A stretch of 64,000 nucleotides of DNA, taken from the NCBI RefSeq assembly GCF_025950235.1, contig NZ_JAPDDT010000001.1, positions 744,001 to 808,000 on the forward strand. The letters are read 5' to 3'. Position numbers and translations under genes: made by a program. The notes below the pieces were generated by a model. It was not told the DNA's origin. It searched no databases and was given only the letters and a program-made list of their open reading frames with translations. Shown in pieces: positions 14,126-23,666 of this stretch. The first letter of the stretch is position 1, and every line of letters starts with the position of its first letter. The stretch is from Luteolibacter arcticus. Lineage in GTDB: Bacteria; Verrucomicrobiota; Verrucomicrobiia; Verrucomicrobiales; Akkermansiaceae.

Positions 14126-16830
14126 CCTTCGGCTCTCCAGAGTGGTTCCTGCTGGTCCCCGCCTTCCTCTTCATCGGCTGGTTCTGGAAATCCCTGCGCC
14201 TGTGGTCGCCGCTGCGGTTGCTGCTGGTGCTGCTCGCCGCCTTCGGCCTCGCCGATCCGAAGGTGAACGTGCAGGAAGACGCGCTGGATCTCTTCGTTCT
14301 GTTAGACCGGTCCGACTCCACCGAGAACCTGGTGGATAAGAACCTGGTCGAGTGGAAGCGGCTGCTCGACCAGGCCAAGCCGAGCCATCGGGATGAGGCG
14401 CACTATTTCGACTACGGTGCGGAGATCGTCGAGCAGGGCAGCGACGGCACCAGCTTTACCGGCTCGCGCAAGCTGACCCGCACCGGCCTCGCGCTGTCGC
14501 ACATCACCGCGCTGGCCAAGGAGAACCGCCCGGCCCGCGTGCTGGTCTTCACCGATGGCTTCGCCACCGAGCCGCTGCACGAGGCCGCGGAACAATTGCA
14601 GGCGCGCGGCATCCCGGTGGACTTCCGCCTGATCCGCGAGGAAACGCTCGATGACTTCCGCCTTTCCCGGCTGGAGCTTCCCGAGCGCGTGCAGGCTGGC
14701 GAGCCATTCCTGATCGCCGCCACCGTGCGCGGATCTTCCGACACTGCCGTCAACCTGATCCTCCGCCGCGGCGGCCAGACCCTGACGGAAACCAAGGTCA
14801 AGCTGCTCCAGGGCGTGGGCCGGGTCGAGTTCACCGACCGCATCTCCCGCGCCGGGGCCTTCCAGTATGAAGCCGAGGTCGTCGTCGGCAGTGATTCCCC
14901 CTTCAAGGATGCCCATCCCGGCAACAACAAGGCCTCGCGGTGGATCGAGATCGCCGGCGGCCCTCGCGTCCTGCTTGTGACCAAGTATGCCGACGACCCG
15001 GTGGCCAAGGTGCTGGCGTCACTCGACTTCACCGTCGATGTCGTGACGAATCCCGCCGACCTGCGTCCCGGCCGCCTGACCGGCGCGCGGGCGGTGATTT
15101 TCAACAACGTCCCGGCCTTCGAAGTGCCGAACGACTTCCTCGATGCCCTCGACTTTTTCGTCCGCGAGCAGGCCGGTGGTTTCCTAATGGCGGGCGGCAA
15201 GCAGTCCTTCGGCTCGGGCGGCTACTTCCAATCGTCCATCGATGCGCTGTTGCCGGTGTCGATGGAGCTCAAATCCGAACACCGTAAGCTGTCCGTGGCG
15301 CTCGCCATCGTGCTCGACCGCTCCGGCTCGATGTCGGTCGGCGTCGGCGGCGGCATGGTCAAAATGGACCTCGCCAACAACGGCGCGGCGGATGCGATCG
15401 GGCTGTTAGGCCCGATGGATCAGGTCTGCGTGCTCGCCGTGGACAGCGCGCCGGAGACCATCATCCCGCTGACCGAGGTGAAGGCAAACCAGGCCAAGCT
15501 CCAGGCCCGGGCCCGCAGCGTGAAGTCACAGGGCGGCGGTATCTTCGTCTATGAAGGACTCAAGGCCGCGTGGGATGAGCTCAAGACCTCCAAGTCCGGC
15601 ACCCGCCACGTGATCCTCTTCTCCGATGCCAATGACTCCGAGGAACCGGGCGACTACAAGCGCCTGTTAGGGGAGATGAAGAAGGAAGGCTGCACCGTCT
15701 CGGTCATCGGCATGGGCACCAAGGCCGACGTCGATTCCAAGCTCTTGGAGGACATCGCCAAGCTCGGCGACGGACGGATCTTCTTTGCCGACCAGCCGGT
15801 CGATATCCCGAGGATCTTCGCGCAGGAAACCGTGACCATCGCCCGCTCCGCCTTCGTGGAGGATCCGGTGGGCGCGCAGCCGACCGGTCGCTGGGCGGAG
15901 ATCTCTCCCAAGCTGCTCGATTGGCTGCCGGAGGTGGACGGCTACAACCTTTCCTACCTCCGCGAAGATGCGACTCACTCGCTGGTGAGCAAGGACGAGT
16001 ACATCGCCCCGCTGGTCGCGCATGCCCACCGCGGGCTCGGCCGCAGTGCCGCGGTGTCCTTCCCGCTCGGCGGCGAATTCTCTCAGAGGATCCGCGATTG
16101 GAAGGGCTACGGCGACTTCGTTCAGACCATGACCCGATTTCTGATGGGCACGGACCTCCCGCCGGGCATCGGCCTGAAGCACCGGCTCGATGGCACGCGC
16201 CTGACACTCGACCTGCTCTACGATCCCGAGGAGTGGTCGCAGAAGCTCTCCAAGATGCCGCCGAAGCTGCGCCTGTTGGAGAGCGGCCCGGGTGCCGCGC
16301 CCTACGATGTCCCATGGAAGCGCATCGCGCCGGGGCATTTTTCGGTCACCAAGGATCTGGATGAAGGAGCGATCGTCCGCGGTGCCATCCAGGTGGGCGA
16401 GCACGCCCTGCCCTTCGGCCCCGTCACCGTCGGCTCGTCGGTCGAGTGGGCCTTCGAGCCCGAGCGGCTGGCCGAGTTGCGGACCGTTTCGGCGCAGACC
16501 GGTGGCCGCGAGTTGATCAATCTGAAAGAGGCCTGGCTGCGCCCACCGAACCGCCAGGATGTTTCCCTCCGCCTGTGGATCGCGCTGTCCATGCTGGGTT
16601 TCCTCGTGCTGGAAGCCCTGCTGACCCGCACCGGTTGGAAAATGCCACTCCCCGCCATGCCAAACTTCGCCCCGCGCGAAAAGGTCGTGAAGCCGAAGAA
16701 GGTCAAGGCGGCGAAGGCCGAACCGGTCTTCGCCAAGGAGGAAGAGAAGCCGGTCGTTACGGCCGAGACACCGTCCGAAGAATCGGCTGAGCGCCGCTCC
16801 CGTTATCAGCGGGCGAAGGACCGGAAGTAG
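14122..16830 (+). CDS. Large membrane protein with two VWA domains
   Basis: A 902-residue protein. The N-terminal helices (WFLLVPAFLFIGWFW and LRLLLVLLAAFGLAD) resemble the BatA/BatB membrane start. A first VWA-like domain has VLLDRSDSTENL (D-x-S-x-S) near residue 62. A second, complete VWA has VLDRSGSMSVG near residue 398. Between them lies a region (YFQSSIDALLPV, GGFLMAGGKQSFG) like the glutamine-amidotransferase-like fold found in this protein group. A C-terminal helix (LRLWIALSMLGFLVLEALL) is followed by a Lys/Glu-rich cytoplasmic tail. It is the last gene of the operon. The ATG at 14,122 overlapping the lipoprotein stop is preferred to a TTG four codons upstream. Confidence 0.85.
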   Translation: MTFGSPEWFLLVPAFLFIGWFWKSLRLWSPLRLLLVLLAAFGLADPKVNVQEDALDLFVLLDRSDSTENLVDKNLVEWKRLLDQAKPSHRDEAHYFDYGAEIVEQGSDGTSFTGSRKLTRTGLALSHITALAKENRPARVLVFTDGFATEPLHEAAEQLQARGIPVDFRLIREETLDDFRLSRLELPERVQAGEPFLIAATVRGSSDTAVNLILRRGGQTLTETKVKLLQGVGRVEFTDRISRAGAFQYEAEVVVGSDSPFKDAHPGNNKASRWIEIAGGPRVLLVTKYADDPVAKVLASLDFTVDVVTNPADLRPGRLTGARAVIFNNVPAFEVPNDFLDALDFFVREQAGGFLMAGGKQSFGSGGYFQSSIDALLPVSMELKSEHRKLSVALAIVLDRSGSMSVGVGGGMVKMDLANNGAADAIGLLGPMDQVCVLAVDSAPETIIPLTEVKANQAKLQARARSVKSQGGGIFVYEGLKAAWDELKTSKSGTRHVILFSDANDSEEPGDYKRLLGEMKKEGCTVSVIGMGTKADVDSKLLEDIAKLGDGRIFFADQPVDIPRIFAQETVTIARSAFVEDPVGAQPTGRWAEISPKLLDWLPEVDGYNLSYLREDATHSLVSKDEYIAPLVAHAHRGLGRSAAVSFPLGGEFSQRIRDWKGYGDFVQTMTRFLMGTDLPPGIGLKHRLDGTRLTLDLLYDPEEWSQKLSKMPPKLRLLESGPGAAPYDVPWKRIAPGHFSVTKDLDEGAIVRGAIQVGEHALPFGPVTVGSSVEWAFEPERLAELRTVSAQTGGRELINLKEAWLRPPNRQDVSLRLWIALSMLGFLVLEALLTRTGWKMPLPAMPNFAPREKVVKPKKVKAAKAEPVFAKEEEKPVVTAETPSEESAERRSRYQRAKDRK

Positions 16831-16924
16831 CCCGCCCAAGGGGTCGAATCCGATTGAAAGTGTTCGGCGCGATGCATTCACGCACACTTGCCAAGCAGCC
16901 CCGCCCCGCCGAGAACGCCCACGC

Positions 16925-18166
16925 ATGCGCATCCTGATCTACGCCATGGGCAGCGCGGGGGACGTGCACCCCTTCGTCGGTGTCGGGAAGGCGCTGCAAG
17001 CGCGCGGGCACGAGGTCATCGTCGCCACCAGCGCGTTCTTCGAAGACGTGGTCACACGTTCCGGGCTCGGCTTCCGCGGGATGGGCACCGTGGCGGATTT
17101 CGAGCGCGTCCAGGGCGACCCGCACCTTTGGCATCCGACCAAGGCCCTGCCCTCGATCATCCGCCACGCCGTCAACCCGAGCTATGGACCGATCCTGGAA
17201 GTCGCCCGCGAGCTGAATATCCCGGGCAAGACCCTCATCCTCGCCAGCTCGCTGGCATGGGGAGCAATGACCGTGCGCGAGCTGTTAGGCGTGCCGGTCG
17301 TGAGCGTTCACCTTGCCCCGTCGCTGATGGTCAGCAGCTACCGGCAGCCGGTCATGCATGGCGCGCCGGTGCCGCAGTGGGCGCCCCGTTTCTTGAAGGT
17401 CTTCCAATGGTGGATCGCGGCGAAGGTCGTCGACCACCACGTGCTGCCCGAGCTGAATCGGTTCCGCAAGCAGCACGGCCTGCCGCCGACGCGGGAAATG
17501 ATCAATGGCTGGCACTCGCCAGACCGGGTGATCGCGTTGTTCCCCGAATGGTATGGCCCGCCGCAGCCGGATTGGCCGACGCAGGTGCGGCAGACCGGGT
17601 TCCCGCTCTTTGATGAAAGCAGCCAACGCGAGGTGCCGCAGGAGCTAGAGGCCTTCCTCGACGAAGGAGATCCACCGGTCGTCTTTACCCCCGGCAGCGC
17701 GATGGACCGCGGGCACGAGTTCTTTGACGAAGCCGTAAAGACGCTGAAGCTGTTGGGCCGCCGCGGCATCCTGATCAGCCGCTTTGCCCATACCGTCCCG
17801 GCGAATCTGCCGGATGGGATTCGCCATTTCTCCTACGTGCCCTTCAGCCAGGTGCTGCCCCGGGCGGCGGCGATGGTTTACCACGGCGGCGTCGGCACCT
17901 GCGCCCAAGCACTTCGGGCGGGCGTCCCGCAACTCCTGATGCCGATGGCCCACGACCAGCTCGACAATCTGAGCCGGATCCACGACCTCGGCACCGGCGG
18001 CGGCCTGCATCCGCGGCAGTTCAAGGCGCGCCACATTGCTTCCGTGCTCGATGGCATGCTGGCAGATCCCGCGCTGAAACAACGGGCCGCCGAGATCTCC
18101 CGGCGCTTCGATCCCGCGGGCTGGATGGCGCGGACCTGCGACCTAGTCGAGGAAATGAAGCCGTGA
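16925..18166 (+). CDS. UGT/GT28-like glycosyltransferase
   Basis: A 413-residue GT-B glycosyltransferase. The N-terminal domain starts [31 protein letters not shown], typical of the family 1/28 acceptor domain. The C-terminal donor domain has [12 protein letters not shown] and the nucleotide-binding end [31 protein letters not shown], matching the HGG-G-T-E/A-x-G-P-x-D-Q consensus. Related enzymes are rhamnosyl- or sterol-glucosyltransferases acting on lipids or small molecules. No neighbouring lipid or antibiotic genes define the acceptor. It is a single transcription unit between the VWA operon and aroC. Confidence 0.85.
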   Translation: MRILIYAMGSAGDVHPFVGVGKALQARGHEVIVATSAFFEDVVTRSGLGFRGMGTVADFERVQGDPHLWHPTKALPSIIRHAVNPSYGPILEVARELNIPGKTLILASSLAWGAMTVRELLGVPVVSVHLAPSLMVSSYRQPVMHGAPVPQWAPRFLKVFQWWIAAKVVDHHVLPELNRFRKQHGLPPTREMINGWHSPDRVIALFPEWYGPPQPDWPTQVRQTGFPLFDESSQREVPQELEAFLDEGDPPVVFTPGSAMDRGHEFFDEAVKTLKLLGRRGILISRFAHTVPANLPDGIRHFSYVPFSQVLPRAAAMVYHGGVGTCAQALRAGVPQLLMPMAHDQLDNLSRIHDLGTGGGLHPRQFKARHIASVLDGMLADPALKQRAAEISRRFDPAGWMARTCDLVEEMKP

Positions 18167-18209
18167 AACCGCTCTTGGCGCGGGGCTCCGGCTGCCTACA
18201 GTCCCGCCC

Positions 18210-19313
18210 ATGTCATCGAGTTTCGGCCACGCCTTCCGCATCCACACCTTCGGAGAATCGCACGGTGGCGGCGTCGGCGTGGTGATCGATGGCGTCCCGC
18301 CGCGGGTTCCCCTGACGGTGGAAGACATTCAGCACGAGCTTGACCGCCGCCGGCCGGGCCAGAGCGATATCGTCACCCCGCGCAAGGAAGCGGACAGGGC
18401 GGAGATCCTTTCCGGGCTGATCGATGGCGCCACCCTCGGTACGCCGATCGCCGTGCTGGTCCGCAATGAGGACCAGCGCCCCGGTGCCTACGAGGAGATG
18501 GCGGTGAAATACCGCCCCTCCCACGCCGACTATACCTACGACGCGAAGTATGGCGTCCGTGCCCTTTCCGGCGGTGGCCGCGCCTCGGCCCGCGAAACGA
18601 TCGGCCGCGTGGCCGGTGCCGCAGTGGCGAAGAAGGTGCTCGATCACCTCTGCCCCGGCATCGAGGTGCTGGCGTGGGTGAAGTCGATCCACGATCTCAA
18701 TGCAGACGTCGATCCCCTTTCCGTGACCGCGGAGATGATCGAGGGAAACATCGTCCGCACCGGCGATCCGGCGATGGTCGAGCCCATGATCGAGCGCATC
18801 AAGGAAGTGCGCGGCGAAGGCAACTCGGTCGGTGGCGTGGTCGAGTGCGTGATCCGCGGCTGCCCGCCGGGACTCGGCGAGCCGGTCTTCGACAAGCTGG
18901 AGGCGGAGTTGGCCAAGGCGATGCTTTCCCTTCCCGCCACCAAGGGCTTCGAGATCGGCTCCGGCTTCGCAGGCACGCTTCTAACAGGCCGCGAGCACAA
19001 TGACCCCTTCCGCATGGTCGAGGGCAAGGTCCGCACCACCAGCAACCGCTCCGGCGGCATTCAGGGCGGGATTTCCAATGGCGAGAACATCGTCTTCCGC
19101 GTGGCCTTCAAGCCGACCGCCACGATCATGACCTCGCAGGACACCGTGACCAGCGACGGCGAGAACACCGAACTCGCGGGCCGCGGCCGCCACGATGCCT
19201 GCGTGCTGCCGCGCGCCGTACCGATGGTGGAAGCGATGGCCGTGCTGGTCGTGTGCGATCACCTGCTGCGCCAACGCGGGCAGGTCGGTGGCTTCCCTGC
19301 TCCGGACGCTTGA
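18210..19313 (+). CDS. aroC: Chorismate synthase
   Basis: A 367-residue chorismate synthase, which converts 5-enolpyruvylshikimate-3-phosphate to chorismate with reduced FMN as the last step of the shikimate pathway. Family motifs are clear: [23 protein letters not shown] at the start, [36 protein letters not shown] and [16 protein letters not shown]. The length matches the bacterial enzyme. The gene starts 43 bases after the glycosyltransferase and may be read through from it, but a functional link is not implied. The assignment is secure. Confidence 0.97.
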   Translation: MSSSFGHAFRIHTFGESHGGGVGVVIDGVPPRVPLTVEDIQHELDRRRPGQSDIVTPRKEADRAEILSGLIDGATLGTPIAVLVRNEDQRPGAYEEMAVKYRPSHADYTYDAKYGVRALSGGGRASARETIGRVAGAAVAKKVLDHLCPGIEVLAWVKSIHDLNADVDPLSVTAEMIEGNIVRTGDPAMVEPMIERIKEVRGEGNSVGGVVECVIRGCPPGLGEPVFDKLEAELAKAMLSLPATKGFEIGSGFAGTLLTGREHNDPFRMVEGKVRTTSNRSGGIQGGISNGENIVFRVAFKPTATIMTSQDTVTSDGENTELAGRGRHDACVLPRAVPMVEAMAVLVVCDHLLRQRGQVGGFPAPDA

Positions 19314-19317
19314 CGCC

Positions 19318-19350
19318 GGGAGCGCGGGCCGCTGGCCCGAAGAGTGGTCC
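19318..19350 (+). repeat. GGGAGCGC–hairpin–GAGTGGTCC repeat, copy 3
   Basis: GGGAGCGC and GAGTGGTCC flank a different hairpin core (GGGCCGCTGGCCC) immediately after the aroC stop. The flanks are conserved while the stem changes with base pairing kept, which argues that both the ends and the fold matter. Confidence 0.65.
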
Positions 19351-19440
19351 CCAACAGCAGCTTTCCAAATAGAGTCCGATGATTCATCTGCCTGATATCA
19401 GCAGCCCGCGGGTTGCTTCTGCGGGACGGAGCTTGGCTCG

Positions 19441-19476
19441 GGGGGCTCCGCCAGCCCCCTCGGGCCTCCGGCCCCG
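19441..19476 (+). terminator. GC-rich hairpin pair downstream of aroC
   Basis: A 7-bp stem (GGGGGCT/AGCCCCC, loop CCGCC) at 19,441–19,459 is followed by a second short palindrome (GGGCCTCCGGCCC). There is no T-run, so a Rho-independent role is uncertain. Confidence 0.35.
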
Positions 19477-19540
19477 ACCTACGGTCGGCCCAGATTGGCT
19501 ACATGCCTTCGCCAATCTTCCGCGCTCCCAGCGTAATTGA

Positions 19541-20332
19541 ATGAAGGAACTCCTCGCCGCGCTCGATTTGGAGACGATCCCGCAGGTCAGCCTCGGGACC
19601 GCGGCGCTATTGATTTTCGGTGCCTGTGCGAGCCTCGCGGTGCTGCGTGGCCTGCTGCGGATTTTCGCGGGCTCGCTGGTGGTTTGCCTCAGCGGTTTCG
19701 CGGCCTATCTGGCATGGCGGCATGCCCCGGCGATCGATATCCCCGGCGGCCCGTGGATCGCGCCCGTGCTCGCTGGTGGGGCGGCATTCTTTCTCCTGCG
19801 AAAGCTGCTGCACTTCGCGGTGCGTCCCTTCGGCAGGCCGAATGAAGGGATCGCCGAGTCTAACAAGCGCTCGCCGGTCCGCTGGGCGGTCACGATGTTG
19901 TTCAGCCTGATCCCAGCCGCGCTGCTGTGGTTCACCGGTGCCACCGCCCTGCGGAATATCGGCTCGGTTGCGGAGATCCGGAGCTTCGTCGATGGCAGCC
20001 AGGGCACCACCGCGCCCTCGGCCTTCCTTGCCGAGTTGAAGGACACCATCAATCGCGCCCTGCCGGCCGGCTGGTTCCAAGGCATCGACCCGCTCGCGGA
20101 AGACGCCCGGGTCACCTTGGCCAAGCTCATCGCGCTCGGCGACAGCACGCCGCCGCCCAAGGCGATCCTCGTGATGGAGGAGCCCGAAATTCGCTCGCTG
20201 ATCCTTCACGATGCAAGGCTGCGTGAACTCGCAAAAGCCAAACGCTACGCCGACATCCTGCGCGACCCACGGCTGGATCATGTGATGGCGAATCCCGATT
20301 TGAGGAAGATGCTCGCAGATCTGCGGCTCTAA
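19541..20332 (+). CDS. Integral membrane protein of unknown function
   Basis: A 263-residue protein with about four hydrophobic helices: roughly residues 17–40, 40–58, 62–85 and 110–130 (for example ALLIFGACASLAVLRGLLRIF and VRWAVTMLFSLIPAALLWFTG). A soluble C-terminal half follows, where VMEEPEIRSLILHDARLRELAKAKRYADILRDPRLD resembles short helical repeats ending in KMLADLRL. The membrane part is CvpA-like in outline, but I cannot make a firm family call. It is monocistronic, with palindromic repeats on both sides. Confidence 0.65.
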   Translation: MKELLAALDLETIPQVSLGTAALLIFGACASLAVLRGLLRIFAGSLVVCLSGFAAYLAWRHAPAIDIPGGPWIAPVLAGGAAFFLLRKLLHFAVRPFGRPNEGIAESNKRSPVRWAVTMLFSLIPAALLWFTGATALRNIGSVAEIRSFVDGSQGTTAPSAFLAELKDTINRALPAGWFQGIDPLAEDARVTLAKLIALGDSTPPPKAILVMEEPEIRSLILHDARLRELAKAKRYADILRDPRLDHVMANPDLRKMLADLRL

Positions 20333-20342
20333 CAGCTCTTCA

Positions 20343-20422
20343 GTAGGCGCACTTGTAAAAGTGCGGAATGGTCCTTGAAGCCGACAGCCCTTGTGCTTCC
20401 GCATTGTCACCAATGCGCCTAC
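20343..20422 (+). repeat. 80-bp double-hairpin repeat, copy 1
   Basis: The unit begins GTAGGCGCA and ends with its complement TGCGCCTAC. It contains two internal hairpins, GCACTTGTAAAAGTGC and GCATTGTCACCAATGC, and a GGAATGGTCC word. A second tandem copy follows at 20,434–20,514 and an inverted copy lies at 41,872–41,950. Confidence 0.8.
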
Positions 20423-20433
20423 CATGTCTTTGC

Positions 20434-20514
20434 GTAGGTCCACTTGTGAAAGTGCGGAGTGGTCCCTTGAAGCCCGCAGCCCCCATGCTTCCTCATTGTC
20501 ACCAATGCGCCTAC
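20434..20514 (+). repeat. 81-bp double-hairpin repeat, copy 2
   Basis: Direct tandem copy of the element at 20,343–20,422, separated by 11 bases. The boundary is GTAGGTCCA...TGCGCCTAC. It differs at several positions, with some hairpin pairing kept (CCACTTGTGAAAGTGCGG). It lies between the membrane protein gene and the convergent hpt gene. Confidence 0.8.
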
Positions 20515-20520
20515 CAAACC

Positions 20521-21054
20521 TCACTGAGCCTCCGCCTTCAGCACGCCGACGTACGGCAGGTTCCGATAGCGCCCCTGATAATCCAGCCCATATCCGACCA
20601 CGAACTCATCCGCGATCAAGAACCCCACGTAGTCAGCCGCGATGTTGTCCGTGTGTGGCTTATCCTTCGACAACAGCACGCCGGTTTTCACCTCCGACGC
20701 CCCTTCCTGATAGAGCCGGTCCACTACCGCCTTCAGCGTACGGCCGGTGTCGAGGATGTCGTCCAGCACCAGCACCTTGCGGCTCTTCACATCCGGCAGC
20801 TTGTGATCGAGAAAGCTGACCACGCCGCTGCTCTCGGTGCCGCCGTGGTAACTCGCGACATTGATGCACTCCATCTCCAGCATCCGCGGCACGCGGCGCA
20901 GCAGGTCGGCGGCGAAGACGAACGCGCCCTTCATGAGCACCACCACTACCAGCACTTCGCCCGGGAAGTCCTTGCGAATCTCAAGCGCCATCACATCGAG
21001 CCGCTTGTGAATCACCTGCTCATCCACCAACACGCGCTCGATATCTTCTTCCAT
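20521..21054 (-). CDS. hpt: Hypoxanthine phosphoribosyltransferase
   Basis: A 177-residue purine salvage enzyme that joins PRPP to hypoxanthine or guanine. The PRPP-binding motif is VLVLDDILDTGRTL, the flexible-loop region SYHGGTESSGVV is present, and LLSKDKPHTDNIAADYVGFLIADEFVVGYGLDYQGRYRNLPYVGVL is the standard C-terminal half. The start at 21,054 (MEEDIERVLVDEQVI) is the family-like N-terminus; an ATG 12 codons upstream is possible but atypical. The FtsB-like gene lies 49 bases upstream on the same strand, the same order often seen near ftsH/hpt loci. Confidence 0.95.
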   Translation of the reverse strand: MEEDIERVLVDEQVIHKRLDVMALEIRKDFPGEVLVVVVLMKGAFVFAADLLRRVPRMLEMECINVASYHGGTESSGVVSFLDHKLPDVKSRKVLVLDDILDTGRTLKAVVDRLYQEGASEVKTGVLLSKDKPHTDNIAADYVGFLIADEFVVGYGLDYQGRYRNLPYVGVLKAEAQ

Positions 21055-21103
21055 GGCCGCGAGACTCCGCATCCCAGCGGCCCGGATCAAGCGATCAGAT
21101 CAA

Positions 21104-21454
21104 TCAATCGTGCGTCCGCTTGAAGCGATATACCTTGCCGCCCGCGCGATGCAGGTTCAGGCGATCGGTCGCCTTGAGTTCGAGAAACGCGGGGTCCTCC
21201 TTGAGCGCGAGGTATTCGGTCTCGCGGTAGTCCTTTTCGGCCAACACCCGCTTCTCCGCTTCGAGCGTTTGCGCGAGCTTGAATTCGAGGTCCTTCAGCC
21301 GCCGCTGTTGCGGCAGTGCCGTGGCGACGACAGCCATCCCGAGGATCAGGCCCATGACCGCGAAAATGATGCGATTGGCCGCGGAAATCACCCGCGTCTG
21401 GGCTTCCAGACGCTTCAATTTCACTCCCGAGACTCTTTTTCGCCGCACCGCCAT
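21104..21454 (-). CDS. FtsB/DivIC-like septum formation initiator
   Basis: A 116-residue protein: a basic N-terminus (MAVRRKRVSGVKLKR), one transmembrane helix at about 31–48 (IIFAVMGLILGMAVVATAL), a coiled coil (QQRRLKDLEFKLAQTLEAEKRVLAEKDYRETEY), then a short C-terminal domain (DPAFLELKATDRLNLHRAGGKVYRF). In FtsB/DivIC proteins the segment after the coiled coil ends in a similar 'ARxxLxLxxpGE' motif, and ATDRLNLHRAGGKVY aligns well with it. It would act in the divisome. The assignment is from layout and the C-terminal motif. Confidence 0.7.
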   Translation of the reverse strand: MAVRRKRVSGVKLKRLEAQTRVISAANRIIFAVMGLILGMAVVATALPQQRRLKDLEFKLAQTLEAEKRVLAEKDYRETEYLALKEDPAFLELKATDRLNLHRAGGKVYRFKRTHD

Positions 21455-21547
21455 TGACTGGCAGTTGGTTAGCATCCCTGAAGCTTCCGGCATAGCGGAA
21501 AATCGGACAACTCCTCGATTTACCGGAGCATCTTCACGAGAAACCCA

Positions 21548-22459
21548 TCACTGCCCGTTCGTGCCCGCCGCCATTTTCCGCCACTCCGCGAGCTGATGCT
21601 CGATGACCCCGCGGACCTGCGGGTTGAGGTTCTCCCGCGCGAGGAGGCGTTCGCTGCGTTCGATGATCTGCTGGGTTTGCACGGCGGGCTCGCCCGACTT
21701 CAAGAGCGACCTTGTATAGACTTCCGACCATGCCGTGAATTCCCCGGCGCGGCCCCAATTGGTACGAAGATCCCCTGCCACATCATCCCAGCGGGATTCC
21801 AGAAGTGCCTCGACCCGTTCCACTCCGGCATAACGAGGCAAGGCATTCGCGACGCCTTCGCTGAGAGAGCACGGATACTCCCCCACCCGCGCCGGCGACC
21901 GGTTCAACACCGCTTGGGGATCGGTGGCGAACATCACCGCGACGGCCCGGCCAAAGCAGGCACCTTCGATCTCCGTCGAAATCATGAGCCGTCGCGACAG
22001 CAAGCTCTCAAAGGCCTCGCGAGGAGCCACGCGCGCCCATCCATCCACCACCTCGGGCAGGGTCTTGAGGAACTTCTTCTCGTTCAGCGAGCGAATCGTC
22101 TCCTCCGGAGCGATCTCCCCGAGCCGCCGCAGCAAGAGCAGGCTCTCGACCGAGGGCAAATCGAGAAACTGGCGATCGCGAGCCTGCTCCGAAGTGGCGA
22201 TCTCCAGATACGAGCGCCAGTTGCCGGCATCGATCCCCTCCACCCATTCCATCAGCGCATCCTGGTTTTGCTCGGCAGGAATGGCAAAGGGCGAGGAAAC
22301 CTCACGTTTCCTCGTCGCATGGGGAACTGCCGCACCCGTTCGAGGGCGCACACTCACTTTCGCCGGGGCCGGGGTATCATGGGCGGAAGCGGACGCTGCA
22401 GCTTCCCTCTCGGTGAGTTTCCCAGCGAGAAATCCCATCGCCACTGCCGGAATCACCAC
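21548..22459 (-). CDS. Hypothetical protein with N-terminal helix and helical repeat-like body
   Basis: A 303-residue protein starting at a GTG (a second GTG follows directly), with a short hydrophobic N-terminus ([15 protein letters not shown]), a Pro/Ala-rich linker and an alpha-helical body, e.g. [46 protein letters not shown]. The spacing of helices suggests TPR/HEAT-like packing. An in-frame stop lies only four codons before the first GTG, so the signal anchor is unusually short and the annotated N-terminus may be wrong. No family recognised. It stands upstream of the FtsB-like gene on the same strand. Confidence 0.6.
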   Translation of the reverse strand: MVIPAVAMGFLAGKLTEREAAASASAHDTPAPAKVSVRPRTGAAVPHATRKREVSSPFAIPAEQNQDALMEWVEGIDAGNWRSYLEIATSEQARDRQFLDLPSVESLLLLRRLGEIAPEETIRSLNEKKFLKTLPEVVDGWARVAPREAFESLLSRRLMISTEIEGACFGRAVAVMFATDPQAVLNRSPARVGEYPCSLSEGVANALPRYAGVERVEALLESRWDDVAGDLRTNWGRAGEFTAWSEVYTRSLLKSGEPAVQTQQIIERSERLLARENLNPQVRGVIEHQLAEWRKMAAGTNGQ

Positions 22460-22603
22460 GATTTCACGGTTTCAGGTGTAAGAAGAGGGAGGCTATTGGA
22501 AAGCCCCAAATTGTCGGGCGGGGTCTTTGAATTCGCGGTTGCTCCACGGTTGACCGGCCGGGATGAGCGCGCTTACCTCCCCCCGCAACGTCCGTTGAAA
22601 TCC

Positions 22604-23596
22604 ATGAAAGCTCCAATCACCGTCTCCGTGACCGGCGCCGCCGGCCAGATCGGCTATGCCCTTCTCTTTCGAATCGCGTCCGGTGCCCTCTTCGGCCCTG
22701 ACCAGCCGGTGAACCTGCGGTTGATCGAAATCGAGCCCGGCATGCCGGCCCTCAAGGGCGTGGTGATGGAACTCGATGACTGCGCCTTCCCGCTGCTCCG
22801 CGAGGTGGTGCCTACCTCGGACCTCAATGAAGGCTTCCGTGGGACCAACTGGGCGCTGCTCGTCGGCTCGGTGCCGCGCAAGGCCGGGATGGAGCGCGCC
22901 GACCTGCTCGGCATCAATGGCAAGATTTTCACCGGCCAAGGCCAGGCGATCGCCAAGAACGCCGCCTCCGATGTCCGCACGCTGGTCGTCGGTAATCCCT
23001 GCAACACCAACGCCCTGATCTGCGCCGCAAACGCCGATGGCGTGTCGAAGGACCGCTTCTTCGCGATGACCCGCCTCGACGAGAATCGTGCGAAGAGCCA
23101 GCTCGCCCAGAAGTCCGGCGCCCATCACTCCGATGTGACCAACCTCTGCATCTGGGGCAACCACTCGGCCACCCAGTATCCCGACTTCACCAACGCGAAG
23201 ATCGGCGGCAAGCCGGTCACCGACGTGATCTCCGATGAAGAATGGCTCAAGGGCGACTTCATCAAGACCGTCCAGCAGCGCGGCGCCGCCATCATCGCTG
23301 CCCGCGGTGCCTCCTCCGCGGCCTCCGCCGCGAATGCCGCCATCGATACCGTGGTCAGCCTGGTCAATCCAACCCCGGCCGGCGATTGGCACAGCGTGGC
23401 CGTGTATTCCGATGGCAGCCACTACGGCATCGCCAAGGGCATCATGGCCTCGATGCCGATCCGCACGCTCACCAATGGCACGTGGGAAGTGGTCGAGGGC
23501 GTGCCGGTTAACGATTTCAGCCAAGGCAAGATTGACGCCACCATCGGCGAGCTGCTTGAGGAGCGCGAGGCGGTGAAGGATCTGATCCCCGCCTAA
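22604..23596 (+). CDS. mdh: Malate dehydrogenase
   Basis: A 330-residue NAD-dependent malate dehydrogenase of the cytosolic-like group (with ProxA-type bacterial homologues), which interconverts malate and oxaloacetate. NAD motif [19 protein letters not shown] is at the N-terminus. The catalytic and substrate residues lie in [25 protein letters not shown] (substrate Arg and Asp) and [14 protein letters not shown] (catalytic His). The start at 22,604 is immediately before the Rossmann beta strand; a much longer upstream frame runs antisense through another gene and is rejected. A strong hairpin follows the stop. Confidence 0.95.
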   Translation: MKAPITVSVTGAAGQIGYALLFRIASGALFGPDQPVNLRLIEIEPGMPALKGVVMELDDCAFPLLREVVPTSDLNEGFRGTNWALLVGSVPRKAGMERADLLGINGKIFTGQGQAIAKNAASDVRTLVVGNPCNTNALICAANADGVSKDRFFAMTRLDENRAKSQLAQKSGAHHSDVTNLCIWGNHSATQYPDFTNAKIGGKPVTDVISDEEWLKGDFIKTVQQRGAAIIAARGASSAASAANAAIDTVVSLVNPTPAGDWHSVAVYSDGSHYGIAKGIMASMPIRTLTNGTWEVVEGVPVNDFSQGKIDATIGELLEEREAVKDLIPA

Positions 23597-23622
23597 GCCG
23601 AAAGTTATAAAAAATTCATGCA

Positions 23623-23648
23623 AAAGCCGTGGGATTTCCCACGGCTTT
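23623..23648 (+). terminator. Strong hairpin downstream of mdh
   Basis: A 12-base inverted repeat (AAAGCCGTGGGA with its complement) around a two-base centre. It follows the mdh stop by 26 bases and is preceded by an AT-rich patch (TTATAAAAAATT). The right arm ends CTTTCTGCTTT, a weak T-rich tail, so a Rho-independent terminator is likely. Confidence 0.7.
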
Positions 23649-23666
23649 CTGCTTTGGTGGTGGGGC

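Noticed and set aside
21596-22603. Long plus-strand frame upstream of mdh that extends the coding region by 336 codons
   Set aside because: The extension is antisense to the 303-aa gene and has no malate dehydrogenase similarity. The Rossmann motif begins right after the Met at 22,604.
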